A stretch of DNA of 29,881 bases. Origin: UBA3775 sp051877895. GTDB lineage: Bacteria; Bacillota; Clostridia; Lachnospirales; Lachnospiraceae. This document shows positions 21,630 to 29,881 of this stretch, piece by piece. Both the position numbers and the translations under genes were made by a program. The notes beneath the pieces are model-generated. The model searched no databases. It was not told where the DNA came from and saw only the letters and a list, made by a program, of their open reading frames with translations. Numbering within the stretch: the stretch's first letter is position 1; every line of letters starts with the position of its first letter. The DNA is taken from contig JBJEJI010000081.1 of the NCBI GenBank assembly GCA_051877895.1, positions 1 through 29,881 on the forward strand. The letters run 5' to 3'.

Positions 21630-24344
21630 CTAAATGTTCTCGTTTTTCAGTGCATCAATTGGATTATCCTTTTTGATTTTGCTCATGGAATAAACCATGG
21701 TTACAAATACAACTGCAAAAACACTTAAGGTTGCAATTCCAATTGCACCCCATGGCAGGTGGAATGCGGTTTCATAACCATCATCCACAATCTTATAAAT
21801 CAGAAAGGTAATTATTCCTGACACCGGAAGACCCAGAAGCAGAGCCTTTGTGCCATAAAGCAGGCATTCATAGTTCATCATCCGGTTAAAGCCTTTTTCC
21901 GTCATTCCCACGGATTTCAGCATGGCAAATTCCCGTCTTCGCAGGCTGATATTGGTAGAAATGGTATTGAACACATTGGCTGCGGCAATAAGAGAAATCA
22001 AAACAATAAACCCATATGAAAATACCTTTATTATTGTAACAACATTTCTGCTGCTCTCACCCTGTTCTGCATAGTCATATAATTCCGAGGTTTTCAAACC
22101 ATTATCAACCAGAGTCTGTCTTACTGCATCATATGCTGTATCATGATTCTCTGTGGTCATGAAAAAGGAATACCCATGTTTCTCAGCATCTACATCCGGC
22201 AGCACCGCATTGAAGGAGCTGTACGGATATACAAGCACAAACGCTGACTGATAACTCATAAAGTAAGGTCTTTCTTTTGCAGTGGTTCCTACCGAGAGAC
22301 TGTACTGCACACAGGCCTCCTCATAAGGAAGGGTAACATATCCCTCCCCCTCTTCATTGCTTTCATACACCACAGATTTAATATTTCCCTCATCATCCCA
22401 CTCATAATCATTTATTGTATAACCCTCCATGTCCTTGATTGCGGAGAGCTCTGCCTGACAGCTTGTGCCGCGGAGCAGATTAAGGGTTTCATAGCGGTCT
22501 TCTTCCTCATCATAAACCGTGCTCTGATCAAGTGCCACAGCAAGAGGTTCTTCCGGGTCCATATATTCCTCCGAAGCCAGTCCCAAAGACTTTATCCACT
22601 TCTCATACTCAGTATCATTAACAAAACAGATTATTGTTCGGATTTCTTTTTTTGTCGAAGAACCATTTCCCGGATTTTTTTCATCATTTTCTTCATTTGC
22701 AGAGTTAAATTCCAAATATTCGTCACTTAATTCATCCGAAGAAATCAAAGAAGTATATGATAATGACCAGGTATATGCCACTTCCGTCACACTGTCATCC
22801 TCTTCAAACTGACATCGCAGTTCATCGGGAGTTATATCCTCAAATTCTTCTGCCTGACAATAATACTCCAGGTCAAAGCCTGCATCTCCGAAACCGTTTT
22901 CCACGGATTCAGTCAGATAACGGGTGAATGATGCTGCCGAAACAAAGAGCACAATACTCATAAAAAGGCTGGCAACGGTTGTCCTGTATTTCCTTTTGTT
23001 ACGCTTATAGTGCTTGTCAGCCAGCATGCCCGGAAGACCGAACAGCTTATAGGCAAGCTTGGAGGTTTTCAAGGTTTTTGAAGTTGCTTTTATATCATTA
23101 TTCTGACGTATTGCCTCCACAGCCGAAACCTTTGTGGCTCTTCTTGAAGGAATCCATGCGGAAATAAGTACTGTAACCAAGGCTACCACAACAGCAAGTA
23201 CTATGGATGCCGGAGATACACATAGGCGTAAATCTATGGGTGCGTTGGTAATAGTTGCAAATTTCTCACCGATTAACAGGAAAGTTATTCCAATTCCGCC
23301 TATTCCCACTAATATTCCCAATGGGATTCCTACCGCACTGACTGCAAGTGCCTCATAAAATACCATTTTCTTCAGCTGTTTTTTGGTAGCACCAATGGAA
23401 GAAAGCAATCCGAACTGTTTGGTTCTTTCAGAAACCGAAATGGAGAAAGCATTGTAAATCAGGGATATGGAGCCAAACATAATCAGGCCGATTACTACGC
23501 CGGACATACCATATAATACTGAATAAAAGCTGGTGTGACGGGACTCTCCATAATACAAAAGCAAGCCCATGTTAGTAACTCCCATCAGACCATTATCCTC
23601 TATAAAGGAATAAACCTCACCCGGATCCTTCATTTTAAAATATACATCATAGGCATATTTATTGCTCATGCCCTCATCAGAAATGGTCAGTGCCGTATAT
23701 CCCGGTGCAGAATAATCCTCAAATGAAGGGCGTTCATAAAAACCAACTACTGTATAGGTACGAGTCTCTGTTATCATCAGTTCTTCACTGCCCTCACACT
23801 CTTCTCCCTCGTCATCATATTCATAAAAAGGATTATTCTGGTATAAAACGCAGCCCTCTGAAACCCGTTTTCCAATCTCCAGCTTCAGGATATCGCCTGT
23901 TTTATAGATTACATTTCCGTTTTCTGCCAGATGGGACGGAAGGATAATTTCTTCTGTGGTTTCAGGATATCTTCCGCTTGTCAGATGAACCGGCATGATT
24001 TCAACAAAGTTCTCCTGCTCTACACCCATTACAAACAGATAAGGTTTATAGTCATTTTTACTGTCAACCTTGGCATAGCCCAGAAGCTGTGCATAGGTGA
24101 CATTCTCGACTTCACTGCTGTCACTTATTTTATCATATATTGCACCTGTAGTTTCTGCCACCTTTCCGTGCCAGTCACCATCATTGTAAATCTCCTGCTC
24201 TATGGCAAATTTCTGCATGCTCGATACCGAAGTTGTTACTGCACATATCATGGCTGCGGACAACATAATACCGATAATGGTTACTATGGTACGGGTTTTG
24301 TTTTTGCGAAGTGACTGCAGCGTTACTTTTAAGAAAACATTCAT
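21630..24344 (-). CDS. ABC transporter permease with two FtsX domains and two large extracellular regions
   Basis: The product (904 residues) has a first helix at about 18-40, an extracellular MacB-type domain (about 42-270, containing TSGRYPETTEEIILPSHL), and an FtsX helix group with SERTKQFGLLSSIGATKKQL. A fifth helix lies near 450-470, then a second, very acidic extracellular region (about 470-765), and a C-terminal FtsX domain with SLRRREFAMLKSVGMTEKGF. Such permeases move peptides or lipids mechanically rather than through a channel. The ATG overlaps the ATPase stop codon (ATGA), so the two are translationally coupled. Topology differs from BceB, which has ten helices and a single large loop. 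Confidence 0.88.
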   Translation of the reverse strand: MNVFLKVTLQSLRKNKTRTIVTIIGIMLSAAMICAVTTSVSSMQKFAIEQEIYNDGDWHGKVAETTGAIYDKISDSSEVENVTYAQLLGYAKVDSKNDYKPYLFVMGVEQENFVEIMPVHLTSGRYPETTEEIILPSHLAENGNVIYKTGDILKLEIGKRVSEGCVLYQNNPFYEYDDEGEECEGSEELMITETRTYTVVGFYERPSFEDYSAPGYTALTISDEGMSNKYAYDVYFKMKDPGEVYSFIEDNGLMGVTNMGLLLYYGESRHTSFYSVLYGMSGVVIGLIMFGSISLIYNAFSISVSERTKQFGLLSSIGATKKQLKKMVFYEALAVSAVGIPLGILVGIGGIGITFLLIGEKFATITNAPIDLRLCVSPASIVLAVVVALVTVLISAWIPSRRATKVSAVEAIRQNNDIKATSKTLKTSKLAYKLFGLPGMLADKHYKRNKRKYRTTVASLFMSIVLFVSAASFTRYLTESVENGFGDAGFDLEYYCQAEEFEDITPDELRCQFEEDDSVTEVAYTWSLSYTSLISSDELSDEYLEFNSANEENDEKNPGNGSSTKKEIRTIICFVNDTEYEKWIKSLGLASEEYMDPEEPLAVALDQSTVYDEEEDRYETLNLLRGTSCQAELSAIKDMEGYTINDYEWDDEGNIKSVVYESNEEGEGYVTLPYEEACVQYSLSVGTTAKERPYFMSYQSAFVLVYPYSSFNAVLPDVDAEKHGYSFFMTTENHDTAYDAVRQTLVDNGLKTSELYDYAEQGESSRNVVTIIKVFSYGFIVLISLIAAANVFNTISTNISLRRREFAMLKSVGMTEKGFNRMMNYECLLYGTKALLLGLPVSGIITFLIYKIVDDGYETAFHLPWGAIGIATLSVFAVVFVTMVYSMSKIKKDNPIDALKNENI

Positions 24345-25024
24345 CTGCGTATCACCTCGTCACGGATTATTTTTCCATCCTCAATGGCAAGGATACGGTC
24401 TGCCTGCAGGGCAATATTTTCATCATGGGTAATAACTATAAGAGTCTGATTATATTTTTTATTGGATAATTTCAGAAGTTCCACAATTTCCTGGCTGTTC
24501 TTACGGTCCAGGTTTCCTGTTGGCTCATCCGCAAGGACCACCGCCGGCGCATTCATTAATGCCCTGCCGATGGACACTCTCTGTTGCTGGCCTCCGGAAA
24601 GCTGGTTCGGAAGATGCTTTTCCCTGCCTTCAAGCTTCAGCGTAGAAATGAGTTCTTTCAGTCGCTGCTCATTTACCCTCTGTCCGTCCATAAGCACAGG
24701 CAGGGTTATGTTTTCCCTGACATCCAGTACAGGAATAAGGTTATAGAACTGATAAATCAGTCCCACCTGTCTGCGTCGGAATATGGCAAGCTGTTCCTCA
24801 TTCCTGGCATATACATCGTTTCCGTCCATAAATACCTTACCGCTTGTAGGTTTATCCACTCCGCCTAAAATGTGCAGCAGTGTGGATTTTCCGGAACCGG
24901 AAGGACCTATAATAGCTACAAATTGTCCTTTTTCAACGGAAAAAGAGACATTGTCCAGGGCATGGACCTCATTTTCTCCTTTACCATAGGTTTTGCAAAG
25001 ATTTTCAACTCTCAGGATTTCCAT
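24341..25024 (-). CDS. ABC transporter ATP-binding protein (MacB/BceA type)
   Basis: The 227-residue ATPase has Walker A GPSGSGKST (40-48), a Q-loop in YQFYNLIPVLDVRENITLP (92 onward), signature LSGGQQQR (142-149), Walker B VVLADEPTGNLD (162-173) and the switch His in VITHDE. The sequence after the Q-loop is typical of ATPases that power FtsX-type permeases such as MacB and BceA. GGAGG lies five bases before the ATG at 25024; earlier in-frame starts lack a site. It overlaps the permease gene by four bases and has a regulated-looking promoter upstream, separate from the kinase gene. Confidence 0.95.
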   Translation of the reverse strand: MEILRVENLCKTYGKGENEVHALDNVSFSVEKGQFVAIIGPSGSGKSTLLHILGGVDKPTSGKVFMDGNDVYARNEEQLAIFRRRQVGLIYQFYNLIPVLDVRENITLPVLMDGQRVNEQRLKELISTLKLEGREKHLPNQLSGGQQQRVSIGRALMNAPAVVLADEPTGNLDRKNSQEIVELLKLSNKKYNQTLIVITHDENIALQADRILAIEDGKIIRDEVIRR

Positions 25025-25072
25025 TTTTACCTCCATCTTCATAACAGGCAGCTGGCTGCCTTTATTGCGTTT

Positions 25073-25126
25073 AGTATATCTTTGCAACATGACAGGGCAG
25101 TGACATAATTATTACAAAAACGTCAC
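25073..25126 (-). promoter_or_regulatory. Activator-dependent promoter with BceR-like operator
   Basis: The minus strand shows TGACG-TTTT-TGTAA (25112-25125), one mismatch from the BceR-type box TNACA-N4-TGTNA, nested in a GTGAC-N17-GTCAC inverted repeat (25100-25126). A good -10, TATACT (25073-25078), follows, but the -35 position (about 25096-25101) is poor, as in promoters that need an activator. The box lies just upstream of that -35. The neighbouring response regulator is the obvious candidate to bind it. Confidence 0.6.
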
Positions 25127-25135
25127 TTTACTTTC

Positions 25136-26137
25136 TCAAACTGTGGTTTTATAGAATCTTATACTAAATTTTGCGCCCGATGGGCTAAGATTTTCTGCTT
25201 TTACGGTTCCGTTCTGGCTTACAATAATCATTCTTGCCAAAGCAAGTCCGATTCCGAATCCTTTATCGCCGGAATCCTTTCCTTTATAGAAACGTTCAAA
25301 AATATGTGGCATGTCCTCTACAGGAATTCCGCTGCCGGTATCTTCAACACAAATTTCTGAATACAGAGCATTTTCAGATGCGGTAATATGGATTCTTCCT
25401 TTCTCAGGTGTGTGCTCCATACAGTTTTTCACAATATTGCCCAGAGCCTCGCAGGTCCATGAAATGTCCCCCAAAAAATCCCCTTCTGCATCCACTTTGA
25501 GTTCCTGTTCCCTAAGCTCCATTGGTATCAAAAGGGGTTCACAGGCTTTTTCTGCCAGTTCCTTCAGTGATATTTTTTCCTCGGAAAAGAGGATTATACC
25601 CGCATCCAGTTTTGAGATTTTAAGAAGTGCTGTAATAAGCCAGTCTATGCGGGAAAGCAGGTCATATAATTCTCCCACAAGCTTTAATCGTCTGGCTTCA
25701 GTTATATCCGGCTCGGAAAGAAAGCCTATAAGCAGATTTATGGAAGTAAGCGGAGTACGAATCTGATGGGAAATGTCCGCAAGAGAGTCCGCAAGACAGA
25801 CTTTGTCTTTAATAAGCTTCTGCTGCTGTTCTCCAAGTCTAACCATTACTTTATATATTTCACTCTGCAGAATTTCCAGCTCACCCTCTGAATATTTTTC
25901 CAGTGATATTCTGCTTTCTCCGTGAAGAATTCTGTCAATATCCTCTGCCAGTCCGGCAATACGTAAATATCGTCTGTGTGTAATTCCCAGGTAAAGAAGT
26001 ATGAAAACCACGCAGAGAGCCAATGTAAATATGCCGAATTTCATGTCCATAAACCATGCAGCTGCTGCGGCAGCAACGGAAATCATGCCAAAAAGCATAA
26101 GGCTTCTTTTCACTTCAGTATTTCTTAACAGCTTCAT
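25136..26137 (-). CDS. Intramembrane-sensing histidine kinase
   Basis: The 333-residue kinase has two membrane helices (about 11-29 and 33-51) with only about three residues between them, so there is no extracellular sensor. This is the hallmark of intramembrane-sensing kinases that take their signal from a partner ABC transporter, as in BceS. The H-box is DISHQIRTPLTSI with His124; the N-box is NIVKNCMEHT; G boxes DTGSGIP and GFGIGLALA are present. Its ATG is one base after the regulator's stop codon. It continues toward the ABC genes after a 111-bp spacer holding their operator. Confidence 0.92.
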   Translation of the reverse strand: MKLLRNTEVKRSLMLFGMISVAAAAAAWFMDMKFGIFTLALCVVFILLYLGITHRRYLRIAGLAEDIDRILHGESRISLEKYSEGELEILQSEIYKVMVRLGEQQQKLIKDKVCLADSLADISHQIRTPLTSINLLIGFLSEPDITEARRLKLVGELYDLLSRIDWLITALLKISKLDAGIILFSEEKISLKELAEKACEPLLIPMELREQELKVDAEGDFLGDISWTCEALGNIVKNCMEHTPEKGRIHITASENALYSEICVEDTGSGIPVEDMPHIFERFYKGKDSGDKGFGIGLALARMIIVSQNGTVKAENLSPSGAKFSIRFYKTTV

Positions 26138-26138
26138 A

Positions 26139-26807
26139 TCAGTCTACCCGGTATCCCATCCCTCTTACTGTTTTTATTATTTCCGGACTCTGCGGGTCAT
26201 CTTCAATTTTTTCCCTCAGACGTTTTATGTATACGGTCAGGGTATTGTCATTTACAAAGTCCCCTGCAATATCCCATATGGACTCAAGTAACTTTGTTCT
26301 GGTCATAACCGCTCCTCTGTTGTTTAAAAACATTAAGAGCAGCCGGTATTCAAGTGCGGAAAGGCACAAATCCCTGCCGTTTTTTAAAGCCCGTCCCCGT
26401 ACTGTGTCCACTTCCACGTTCCCAAGCTTTACTATTGTGCCGGTGTTTCCGGTAAGCCTTAATACATTTCTTATTCTCATAACCAGTTCCCGTGGACGAA
26501 AGGGTTTTGCTATATAATCGTCTGCTCCCAGATTAAAACCTGTAACCGTACTGTATTCATCTCCCGATGCTGTAAGAAAAATAACCGGAATGTTGTAATC
26601 GGCTTTTATGGCGGAGCAAACCGCAAATCCGTTTCCATCAGCAAGTGATATATCAAGAAGTACTATATCTGCCGGCTCTTCCGTAAGCAGCCGGAGAGCG
26701 TCACGCCGTCCCGATGCCGCCATAACCCTGAAACCCTCTCCTGACAGAAACTCCGTTAAATTTGTTACTATGGATTTATCATCCTCTACAAGTAAGACAG
26801 TTGTCAT
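26139..26807 (-). CDS. OmpR/PhoB-type response regulator
   Basis: The product (222 residues) has a receiver domain with the acidic pair Asp9/Asp10, phospho-acceptor Asp52 in LLDISLADG, Thr79 in FLTAS and Lys101 in AKPFRPREL. A C-terminal winged helix (about 125-222) follows, with TLTVYIKRLREKIEDD and TVRGMGYRV. GGGGG lies five bases before the ATG at 26807. It is the first gene of the regulator-kinase pair and most likely controls the ABC genes downstream through the box at 25112-25125. Confidence 0.95.
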   Translation of the reverse strand: MTTVLLVEDDKSIVTNLTEFLSGEGFRVMAASGRRDALRLLTEEPADIVLLDISLADGNGFAVCSAIKADYNIPVIFLTASGDEYSTVTGFNLGADDYIAKPFRPRELVMRIRNVLRLTGNTGTIVKLGNVEVDTVRGRALKNGRDLCLSALEYRLLLMFLNNRGAVMTRTKLLESIWDIAGDFVNDNTLTVYIKRLREKIEDDPQSPEIIKTVRGMGYRVD

Positions 26808-26924
26808 TCTATCCCCCATTTATTTCTATCTCTTTATTTTTTCGTTTTGCAACTGATTGAAATCCACTGCTTTAGTTAATATGCTTTCATACCTTTTCAC
26901 CACAACGAAGTTTCAGCTGCAAAT

Positions 26925-28490
26925 TTACAGCAATGGTGCAAAAATCCTGACAAGGGACCGGACAATTTTCTGAATCAGAGTAGTTTTATACATGTCCGGA
27001 GTAACCCTGATGCTCTTTGAAAGCGTATCATCGATATCAGCCTTCACATCCTTAATTGAATCGCAGTCATACATCCATACTCCGTTTTCAAAATGATGTA
27101 CCAGACTGCGGTAATCAAGGTTTATAGTTCCCACCATTGCTATTTTATCATCTGCCACATAGCTTTTGGCATGGATAAAGCCCGGTTCATATTCATAGAT
27201 TTCCACTCCGGCGGACATAAGTCTGTGATAAAAACTTCTGGTCATTCCGAATACTATTTTTTTATCGGGAATATGAGGTACAATTATCTTAATGTCTACT
27301 CCCCGGAGTGCCGTATTTTCAATATCCTGACACAGATCATTGTCAATAATCAGGTAAGGGGTGGTCATGTACATATAATCCCGAGCTCCGGCAAGCATGT
27401 TCTGAATCAGACTTTTTCCCACCTGCCAGTTGTAAATGGGATTCGGTCCGTCACCAAAAGGCACCATAAATCCCTTTTCCGTAATGTTTTTCATTTCAGG
27501 GAACAAATCATCTCTTACGGCAGGCATTTTTTTAACATTAATACCGAAATCTACAACAAACAGCTCCGTCAGTTCCCACACTGCTTCCCCTTCAAGCCTC
27601 AGGCCCACATCCTTCCAGTGCCCAAACCTTTCGATTTCGTTTATATATTCATCCGCCAGATTAATACCTCCGGTATATCCCACAAGTCCGTCAATAATCA
27701 GTATTTTCCGGTGGCTTCTGTTATTAAATTCACTGTCGGCATTACCCTTCAGACGGGAAAACGGTGTTGCCTCAATTCCGTAACCTTTTAATATCTTACT
27801 GTAATTTCCCGGCAGGGTAAACATACATCCTATATCATCATACAGAACCCTGACCTCTACTCCTGCAGCCGCCTTTTCTTTCAGGATTTCCAGAATGGTA
27901 TTCCAGAATTTGCCTTCGTCAATAATAAAATATTCCAGATAAATAAATTTTTCTGCCTTCTTTATATCTTCAACCATGCTTTCAAACATTGCTTCGCCAC
28001 TTGGAAAATATTGCTGTTTTGTATTAGTAAACAAGTGGCTCTCTGCAATATTACAAAGCATTTTAGCCTGTCCATGGGCAACAGAGTCCTCGGATTTAAG
28101 TTTTTCAAACAAAGTACTGTCATTCTTGGTATAGGAACCACCCTTTAATTCATTCAGCCGTTTTATATACTTTCTTTGAAGCTTTCTGGAATAAAACATG
28201 AAATAAAGCATAAAACCGGCAACCGGAAGAATCATCACAAACAACAGCCATGGGATTTTGTAATCGGGATTGTCATCAGATGATACTATTCTTATTATAC
28301 AGAAAATCTGCGTCAGCCATGCTGCCAGATAAAAATAAGGAATATGATAGCAACAGTAAAACACTATACCTATAATTGTCAATATTTCCAGAATGGTTAT
28401 CAATATTGCAATTATGTAACGCACAGGTATATATGTTACTTCTTTTTCTACCTTTTTTCTACTGACATAATAAGTAATCTTTTTCTTCAT
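26925..28490 (-). CDS. Cardiolipin synthase (phospholipase D superfamily)
   Basis: The 521-residue enzyme joins phosphatidylglycerol molecules to form cardiolipin at the membrane. There are two or three N-terminal membrane helices (about 25-48, 53-69 and 79-99), then two HKD motifs: HRKILIID (260-267) and HAKSYVADD (440-448), each followed by the usual GGINLADEY or GTINLDYRS. Length and order are those of bacterial Cls. GAGGG lies eight bases before the ATG at 28490, and the ATG at 28526 lacks a site. It is monocistronic between htpG and the regulator operon. Confidence 0.95.
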   Translation of the reverse strand: MKKKITYYVSRKKVEKEVTYIPVRYIIAILITILEILTIIGIVFYCCYHIPYFYLAAWLTQIFCIIRIVSSDDNPDYKIPWLLFVMILPVAGFMLYFMFYSRKLQRKYIKRLNELKGGSYTKNDSTLFEKLKSEDSVAHGQAKMLCNIAESHLFTNTKQQYFPSGEAMFESMVEDIKKAEKFIYLEYFIIDEGKFWNTILEILKEKAAAGVEVRVLYDDIGCMFTLPGNYSKILKGYGIEATPFSRLKGNADSEFNNRSHRKILIIDGLVGYTGGINLADEYINEIERFGHWKDVGLRLEGEAVWELTELFVVDFGINVKKMPAVRDDLFPEMKNITEKGFMVPFGDGPNPIYNWQVGKSLIQNMLAGARDYMYMTTPYLIIDNDLCQDIENTALRGVDIKIIVPHIPDKKIVFGMTRSFYHRLMSAGVEIYEYEPGFIHAKSYVADDKIAMVGTINLDYRSLVHHFENGVWMYDCDSIKDVKADIDDTLSKSIRVTPDMYKTTLIQKIVRSLVRIFAPLL

Positions 28491-28521
28491 TTCTTCATCC
28501 CTCAAAAAATCGTATAGTACA

Positions 28522-28549
28522 ATCATAACATTTTTTTATTTTTACGCAA
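28522..28549 (-). promoter_or_regulatory. Sigma-A promoter of the cardiolipin synthase gene
   Basis: Minus-strand TTGCGT (28544-28549) and TATGAT (28522-28527) are separated by 16 bp of A-rich DNA, about 30 bp before the start codon. Confidence 0.5.
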
Positions 28550-28611
28550 CTGTTTTCCCGCCAAATCCTTTTTCGTGGAACAATCTATCTGAATTTTTTA
28601 TATTTTCTTTA

Positions 28612-28646
28612 TAAAAACAGGGCAGAAGTTATACCCTCTGCCCTGC
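28612..28646 (-). terminator. Intrinsic terminator of htpG
   Basis: A 9-bp stem CAGGGCAGA (28637-28645 complement) pairs with TCTGCCCTG (28618-28626 complement) around a 10-nt loop, followed by TTTTTAT on the minus strand. It lies just after the htpG stop codon. Confidence 0.88.
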
Positions 28647-28667
28647 TTATATATGCATTAATATATT

Positions 28668-29881
28668 TTACTTTGTTGCCAACAACATCATAATCTGATT
28701 GCTTCTTGCCACAAACTTTGTCATGTCCTCGGAGGACAGCGGACTGTGGGCAATTCTTGCAAGGTCATAAACCTGCTCACAGTAAAGTGCGGTGTTCTTT
28801 GCCTTTGGATGAGCAATAATCTGACGAACCAGTTCATTGTTTGAGTTAAGCACCAGAGTTGCCGGAGCTGCAAACATGTCTGAATCCCCGGCCATTCCGT
28901 ACATCTTCATCATATCCTGCATTCTGCGGCCTTCCTCAGAAAGAGTAATCACACCGGAAACCTCTGCATTCTTCAGCTTTTCAACCTTGATTTCAAGCTT
29001 ATCATTGTTAAGTGCTTTCTTAAATACTTCTGCAATTGTTTCTTTGGACTTATCATCTGTATCGTCAGCACTATCATCCTTGAAGGATTCGCTGATGTCA
29101 GCATCAATTCTCTGGAAGTTAACCTTATCGTTGCTGCTTTCTACCAGTGAAATGAAAGGAGTATCAATGTTGTGGGTAAGGATAACCGCATCAAGACCTT
29201 CGTTCTTGAACATATTAATATACTGGCTCTGCTGCTTTTCATCAGTAACATAGTATACTGTTTCCTTTGAAGGCTCTTTATCCTCTGCATCCTCATTGGT
29301 TTCTGTTTCAGGTGCTGTGCCATCTGCATTTTCTACTGTAATTTCTGTTTCAGATGCTGCGTTTTCTGCACCTTCAGCCTCTTCTGTATTGCCCTTCTTA
29401 GCCTCAAGGTACTCATCAATTGTGATGTACTTTCCTTCAATATCCTTATAAAGGATGTAGTCCATCATCTTTTCCTTAAACTTCTGATCCTTTATGCAAC
29501 CAAATTTGATAAATGGAGAAATGTCATCCCAGTATTTCTCATAGTTCTCTCTGTCTACCTTAAACATTCCGGACAGCTTATCTGCTACCTTCTTGGTGAT
29601 ATAATCTGAAATTTTCTTTACAAAACCATCATTTTGAAGAGCAGAACGGCTTACATTAAGCGGAAGGTCAGGGCAGTCGATTACACCCTTTAACAGCATA
29701 AGGAACTCCGGAATTACCTCTTTAATGTTATCTGCAATAAATACCTGGTTGTTGTACAGCTTAATTGTTCCCTCGATGGAATCATATTCTGTGTTAATCT
29801 TAGGGAAGTAAAGGATACCCTTTAAGTTGAAAGGATAATCCATGTTCAGATGAATCCAGAACAGAGGCTCCTTGTAATCAT
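28668..29881 (-). CDS. htpG: Chaperone HtpG (Hsp90), C-terminal part
   Basis: The gene runs off the right edge, so only about the last 404 residues are present; it opens in-frame with DYKEPLFWIHLNMDYPFNLKG. Middle-domain hallmarks include KGILYFP, FIADNIKEVIPEFLMLLKGV and the strongly conserved SRSALQND. An acidic, Glu/Thr/Ala-rich insertion of about 45 residues lies between IDEYLEAKKGN and VYYVTDEKQQSQY, where most HtpG proteins have only a short link. A second acidic stretch (FKDDSADDTDDKS) follows. The C-terminal dimerisation region is present. HtpG is an ATP-driven chaperone of stress and folding. The N-terminal ATPase domain lies outside the window. Confidence 0.95.
   Translation of the reverse strand, partial: DYKEPLFWIHLNMDYPFNLKGILYFPKINTEYDSIEGTIKLYNNQVFIADNIKEVIPEFLMLLKGVIDCPDLPLNVSRSALQNDGFVKKISDYITKKVADKLSGMFKVDRENYEKYWDDISPFIKFGCIKDQKFKEKMMDYILYKDIEGKYITIDEYLEAKKGNTEEAEGAENAASETEITVENADGTAPETETNEDAEDKEPSKETVYYVTDEKQQSQYINMFKNEGLDAVILTHNIDTPFISLVESSNDKVNFQRIDADISESFKDDSADDTDDKSKETIAEVFKKALNNDKLEIKVEKLKNAEVSGVITLSEEGRRMQDMMKMYGMAGDSDMFAAPATLVLNSNNELVRQIIAHPKAKNTALYCEQVYDLARIAHSPLSSEDMTKFVARSNQIMMLLATK

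Noticed and set aside
27093..27791. 232-codon plus-strand frame inside the cardiolipin synthase gene
   Set aside because: It is antisense to an intact enzyme gene and its translation shows no domain.

Overview
The window looks like a chromosomal segment of a low-GC, endospore-forming Clostridia, most likely a gut Lachnospiraceae. The evidence is: strong AGGAGG-type ribosome sites throughout, several TTG/GTG starts, spore genes (spoVAD, spoVAE, yyaC) with a sigma-G type promoter, and families typical of that group (DUF5711, DUF4358, DHHW). Most genes lie on the minus strand; only yyaC, cinA and the serpin are on the plus strand. There is no phage, plasmid, insertion sequence or CRISPR array.

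Layout. Positions 1-185 hold a near-perfect sigma-A promoter and a leader typical of an rRNA operon, firing leftward off the window. A gene-poor stretch to 769 carries a possible 37-residue ORF, a 26-27 bp repeat array and a strong hairpin. Next is a minus-strand operon of an MPN-fold-like membrane protein, a DUF5711 protein and CvpA (770-3472). A structured repeat element leads into yyaC, which converges with recR. The minus-strand block satA, rhomboid, orf88, dnaX, ybaB, recR (4410-9661) joins cysteine synthesis, an intramembrane protease and the classic replication/repair trio. helD follows at 9790-11871.

Positions 11999-16816 hold a cell-surface cassette: an O-acetylation pair (MBOAT plus DHHW), a DUF4358 lipoprotein, and a membrane-anchored transglutaminase-like protein with an unusual acidic/aromatic tail. 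A sirtuin and spoVAE/spoVAD follow; spoVAD diverges from cinA. After cinA comes a lipoprotein serpin (20168-21523), which ends at a bidirectional terminator shared with the next module.

That module (21630-26807) is response regulator, intramembrane-sensing histidine kinase, ABC ATPase and large FtsX-type permease, with a BceR-like operator before the ATPase gene. It resembles peptide-antibiotic sensing and detoxification systems. Cardiolipin synthase and the C-terminal part of htpG close the window.

The most novel signals are a roughly 130-nt element of nested and mutually exclusive hairpins upstream of yyaC, whose last 52 nt recur inverted 16 kb away where they supply the last ten codons of cinA; a degenerate MPN-type protein; the transglutaminase tail; the lipid-anchored serpin; and an acidic insertion in HtpG.
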